From: an uncultured Tolumonas sp.
GTDB lineage: Bacteria; Pseudomonadota; Gammaproteobacteria; Enterobacterales; Aeromonadaceae
Direction: 5' to 3'
Length of the DNA: 64,000 bases
NCBI RefSeq assembly: GCF_963556105.2
Contig: NZ_OY829948.1
Coordinates: forward strand, 1 to 64,000
Positions 61,370-64,000 of the stretch are shown here, piece after piece (positions within the stretch are counted from its first letter, which is position 1; each line of letters begins with the position of its first letter). A program made the position numbers and the translations under genes. The notes under the pieces are model-generated. The model saw nothing but the letters and a program-made list of their open reading frames with translations, was not told the DNA's origin and ran no database searches.

Positions 61370-62104
61370 TCAATCAGGAATGTCAGATTGACTCATTCTT
61401 CGGAGAATAACTGCTGATTTATGCAGCAAATGCGCTGATCGTCTGTGTGTTTGGTAATAACGCGGGTTGGTTACCATCGCAGCTAAATAAGCGGATTGGG
61501 ATGGACTAAGCTGTTTTGCGGAGATCCCATAATAATTGCGGGCAGCCGCTTCAGCGCCATAAATCCCCTCGCCCCATTCGATCACATTCAGATAAATCTC
61601 ATAGATCCGCTGTTTATCCAGAATAGTTTCCAACATGACGGTAATAAGGGCTTCATCCAGCTTACGCCATGGTGTTTTATTCGCGCTGAGGAATAGATTT
61701 TTGGCCAATTGCTGACTAATTGTAGAGCCACCTGCAACAATTTTTCCTTTCGCCAGATTCTTTTCCCACGCATTTTCAATCCCATCCCAATCAAAACCAT
61801 CATGATCGAGAAACTTGGCATCTTCCGCTGCGATTAAGGCACGTTTTAATGATTTAGAGACGGAGGTATAGGGTATCCACGTCTGCTGTTTTTTTATGGC
61901 TGAATTTTCCAACTGCAACATGGCTAATTGTTCATCCATAAATGAAGTGGATGATGGGTCATACCAGATATAACTGACAATACGTAAAAATATAGAGAGG
62001 TGCCAAGCGCAAAACCAGAGCAGCCATAAGACCAGTAACTTTTTCAGCCACATGGTCCAAGTCATATTATTAAAGCTCAGGAAATTACGACAAGCAGCCA
62101 GCAT
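61370..62104 (-). CDS. mtgA: Monofunctional biosynthetic peptidoglycan transglycosylase
   Basis: Inner-membrane glycosyltransferase (family GT51) that polymerises lipid II. A membrane helix lies near residues 20-45, followed by the GT51 motifs AAEDAKFLDHDGFDWDGI with the catalytic glutamate, GGSTISQQLAKNLFL and EIYLNVIEWGEGIYGAEAAA. The start is uncertain: ATG at 62104, 62065 or 62053 are all possible and none has a clear ribosome site. Confidence 0.93.
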   Translation of the reverse strand: MLAACRNFLSFNNMTWTMWLKKLLVLWLLWFCAWHLSIFLRIVSYIWYDPSSTSFMDEQLAMLQLENSAIKKQQTWIPYTSVSKSLKRALIAAEDAKFLDHDGFDWDGIENAWEKNLAKGKIVAGGSTISQQLAKNLFLSANKTPWRKLDEALITVMLETILDKQRIYEIYLNVIEWGEGIYGAEAAARNYYGISAKQLSPSQSAYLAAMVTNPRYYQTHRRSAHLLHKSAVILRRMSQSDIPD

Positions 62105-62175
62105 AAACAGAATTCAGGTGATCCTAAAACGCACAGTTTAACCAAATCGGAAATGCCTGACGAGTCTGCAGTGCA

Positions 62176-62556
62176 CTACATAGCCAATGAAACGTGTGAA
62201 CGTAATTCGGATGCTGATTTTTTTGCCGAGAGATCAGCTAAAAAATCGCGAATGCTGGAATAACAAGTGATGGTTCGATCAATATGCAAAATAGAAAGCA
62301 AATCGCGAGGTTGACCCTGTTTGCAGATCAAACGCATTCGTCGGTCATTATTTTGCAGTTGTTTGTAGAGGTAAATTAAAGAGCCAATGCCAGCAGCATC
62401 AATAAAACCCACCGCACTGATATCAACCAATACATCTGTGTGTTTTTGAATTAATGCATCAATGATTGGCCGGATTTCTTCAACCATATTATTATTGAGT
62501 TCGCCATCAACTGTCAGCACGAGTGTGTGATTCATTGTGTAAGTAATGACTGGCAT
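62176..62556 (-). CDS. STAS-domain (anti-sigma antagonist-like) protein
   Basis: Single STAS domain, 126 residues. The core VDISAVGFIDAAGIGSLIYL aligns with anti-sigma antagonists, where D-S-S/T-G carries the phosphorylated serine; here Ala54-Ala55 stand in that place. It cannot be switched by serine phosphorylation in the usual way. No kinase, phosphatase or sigma gene is nearby, so its partner is unknown. Confidence 0.8.
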   Translation of the reverse strand: MPVITYTMNHTLVLTVDGELNNNMVEEIRPIIDALIQKHTDVLVDISAVGFIDAAGIGSLIYLYKQLQNNDRRMRLICKQGQPRDLLSILHIDRTITCYSSIRDFLADLSAKKSASELRSHVSLAM

Positions 62557-62729
62557 ATTTGCTCCGAAATAGTTTCAGCCGATCACATCTGGCGAAGTTG
62601 GTCTTAGCTGCAATAACTAATTCACATTTGATGCCAATTTTTTTACAAACAAATAAAACACTTCAACCTATTGATATTAAATGATTTTATTTATTACATA
62701 CGGAGATATTGCACTGATTAGATGCATAT

Positions 62730-62777
62730 GACTGCAAAATGCAAAATACTTTTCCTATTTTTTCGCATTTTGCAGTC
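62730..62777. repeat. Strong inverted repeat between thiH and STAS gene
   Basis: Perfect 13-base arms GACTGCAAAATGC and GCATTTTGCAGTC, 22 bases apart. The loop can pair further (AAAATA with TATTTT). It stands 14 bases past the thiH stop and may act as a terminator or messenger stabiliser. Confidence 0.7.
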
Positions 62778-62791
62778 TCTGCTTAATGATT

Positions 62792-63934
62792 TTATTGAGA
62801 AATCGGCGCGTTATGCCAATGTTGTGGACTGGACTCTTGCCAGATCACTTCCATACCTTGCTTTTGAATCACTGATGCCACCTGAACGGGGCTGCGCTCA
62901 TCACTTACCGCAAATTGTTCCAGTTCGGGATGATCTTCGGCGTAGCCGCCCGGCTGAGTTTTCGAACCTGCGCTCATGGTGGTGATACCGACTTGCATCA
63001 GGAAATCCCTGAACTCCGGCCCTTCGCGGGTGGAAAGCGATAATTCCACTTCCGGATCGAATAACCGATAAGCGCAGATCAGTTGTAATAACTGACGATC
63101 ACTCATTGGGTTTGCCGGTTGGAAACCGCCGGTGCATGGGCGCAAGCGCGGGAATGAGATGGAATAACGGCTCTGCCAATGGGTTTTACGCAGGTATTGC
63201 AGATGACGCGCCACCATTAAGCTGTCAGTACGCCAATCCCCTAACCCCAGTAATGCGCCTAGGCCGATTTTATCCACCCCTGCTTCCCCCAGACGGTCTG
63301 GGGTTTCCAGACGCCAGCGGAAATCTTTCTTCTTGCCGCGCAGATGATGCTCGTCATAGGTCGGCTCATGATAGGTTTCCTGATAGACCATCACGCCATC
63401 AAGCCCCATACTCACCAGTTCTCGGTAATCATCAGTGGAGAGCGGCTGTACTTCCATCATCAGATAAGAAACATACGGTTTGATGACCGGGAAAACCTGC
63501 CGGAAATAATCCATGCCGGATTTGCGTTCATGTTCACCCGTCACTAGTAACAGCGACTTAAAGCCCATCTGACGAATGACCTGACATTCGCGATCAATCT
63601 CTTCCAACGACAGCACTTTGCGTTTGATTTTGTTGCTCATCGAAAAACCGCAATAGGTACAGTCATTGGCGCAAAGGTTAGCCAGATAAAGCGGCAGATA
63701 CATATTGATGGTGTTACCGAAACGCTGGCGGGTCAGTTTTTGCGACAATTCGGTCATGGGCAGGAGATATTTTTCGGCAGCGGGCGAGATTAATGCAGCA
63801 AAATCGGCAAGTTCTCGTTTGCCGGTACGCGCTAATCGGGCCAAAGCGCGTTCCACATCGGCGTCAGTTTGTGCAAGCACCCACGCTTGCTGCTCGCCCC
63901 AATCGAGTTTGGCCCATTCATCGTAGAAACTCAT
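62792..63934 (-). CDS. thiH: 2-iminoacetate synthase ThiH
   Basis: Radical S-adenosylmethionine enzyme that cleaves tyrosine to give dehydroglycine for the thiazole of thiamine. The iron-sulphur cluster motif is CANDCTYCGFS near residue 87. Further family segments are LLVTGEHERKSGMDYF and GLGALLGLGDWRTD. 380 residues. Its ATG overlaps the stop of thiG, as in thiamine operons. Confidence 0.96.
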   Translation of the reverse strand: MSFYDEWAKLDWGEQQAWVLAQTDADVERALARLARTGKRELADFAALISPAAEKYLLPMTELSQKLTRQRFGNTINMYLPLYLANLCANDCTYCGFSMSNKIKRKVLSLEEIDRECQVIRQMGFKSLLLVTGEHERKSGMDYFRQVFPVIKPYVSYLMMEVQPLSTDDYRELVSMGLDGVMVYQETYHEPTYDEHHLRGKKKDFRWRLETPDRLGEAGVDKIGLGALLGLGDWRTDSLMVARHLQYLRKTHWQSRYSISFPRLRPCTGGFQPANPMSDRQLLQLICAYRLFDPEVELSLSTREGPEFRDFLMQVGITTMSAGSKTQPGGYAEDHPELEQFAVSDERSPVQVASVIQKQGMEVIWQESSPQHWHNAPISQ

Positions 63935-64000
63935 GCCAGTGTCTCCAAAAATGCCGCTAACGGGCTGGAAGCAATGGCTTGCTGATTTACTGCACCGAGA
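63931..64000 (-). CDS. thiG: Thiazole synthase ThiG, C-terminal end (partial)
   Basis: The last 22 codons of a gene running in from the right edge read AIASSPLAAFLETLA at the end, the usual ThiG tail. The stop overlaps the thiH start (ATGA). The active-site part is outside the window. Confidence 0.8.
   Translation of the reverse strand, partial: LGAVNQQAIASSPLAAFLETLA

Noticed and set aside
62722-62985. Small plus-strand frame upstream of and into thiH
   Set aside because: It overlaps thiH antisense, has no ribosome site and lies on the hairpin at 62730-62777.

Overview
The window is chromosomal DNA of a Gram-negative gammaproteobacterium. Three things suggest this: the gene orders tig-clpP-clpX-lon-hupB-ppiD and gshB-yqgE-ruvX, MetJ-type operators in front of metK, and a Vibrio/Aeromonas-type flgO/flgP/flgT set for a sheathed or polar flagellum. 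The mix of polar-flagellar genes, a LysR-controlled alpha-glucoside cluster and this housekeeping order fits Aeromonadales (for example Tolumonas or a relative), but the genus is an inference.

Region 1 (1-14.7 kb, minus strand) is a complete Lap-type biofilm adhesion system. It holds a type I secretion ABC transporter (lapB), a membrane fusion protein (lapC), a TolC-like outer-membrane channel (lapE), the periplasmic protease lapG, the degenerate GGDEF/EAL c-di-GMP receptor lapD, and a giant adhesin with an N-terminal retention module. The adhesin gene runs off the left edge. Its visible part is almost entirely an array of 20 near-identical 300-bp units (100 residues, VCBS-like). The array carries three single-base insertions, each of which looks like the merger of two unit variants, so they are probably assembly errors.

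Region 2 (14.8-25.2 kb) is housekeeping: fbaA, pgk and a transketolase (minus); metK with MetJ boxes, sprT; a DUF5718-type gene (minus); then rsmE, gshB, yqgE, ruvX (plus). Region 3 (25.2-29.5 kb) has flgP-flgO facing flgT, which has a likely sigma-54 promoter, then tRNA-Arg(CCT) and a large membrane protein of the 6-pyruvoyl-tetrahydropterin-synthase-related type.

Region 4 (29.8-39.2 kb) is an alpha-glucoside (palatinose/trehalulose-like) uptake and hydrolysis cluster: an orphan PTS EIIB domain, a divergent LysR regulator, a sugar-binding protein, two permeases, an ATPase and two GH13 glucosidases. Near-identical 23-bp palindromes lie upstream of both the EIIB gene and the regulator/ABC operon, which predicts one LysR regulon. 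Region 5 (39.2-43.5 kb) is an aapJQMP general amino-acid ABC transporter with a sigma-54 promoter and an NtrC box upstream, then an RluA-type pseudouridine synthase.

Region 6 (44.7-48.3 kb) is an insertion-sequence graveyard: a truncated ISAs1-type gene cut by an intact IS256-family element without target duplication, then fragments of IS3, IS30, IS481 and IS110 families. Region 7 (48.3-64 kb, all minus) returns to core genes: ogt-like, purT, prc, proQ, ppiD, hupB, lon (sigma-32-like promoter), clpX, clpP, tig, mtgA, a STAS-domain protein, thiH and the end of thiG.
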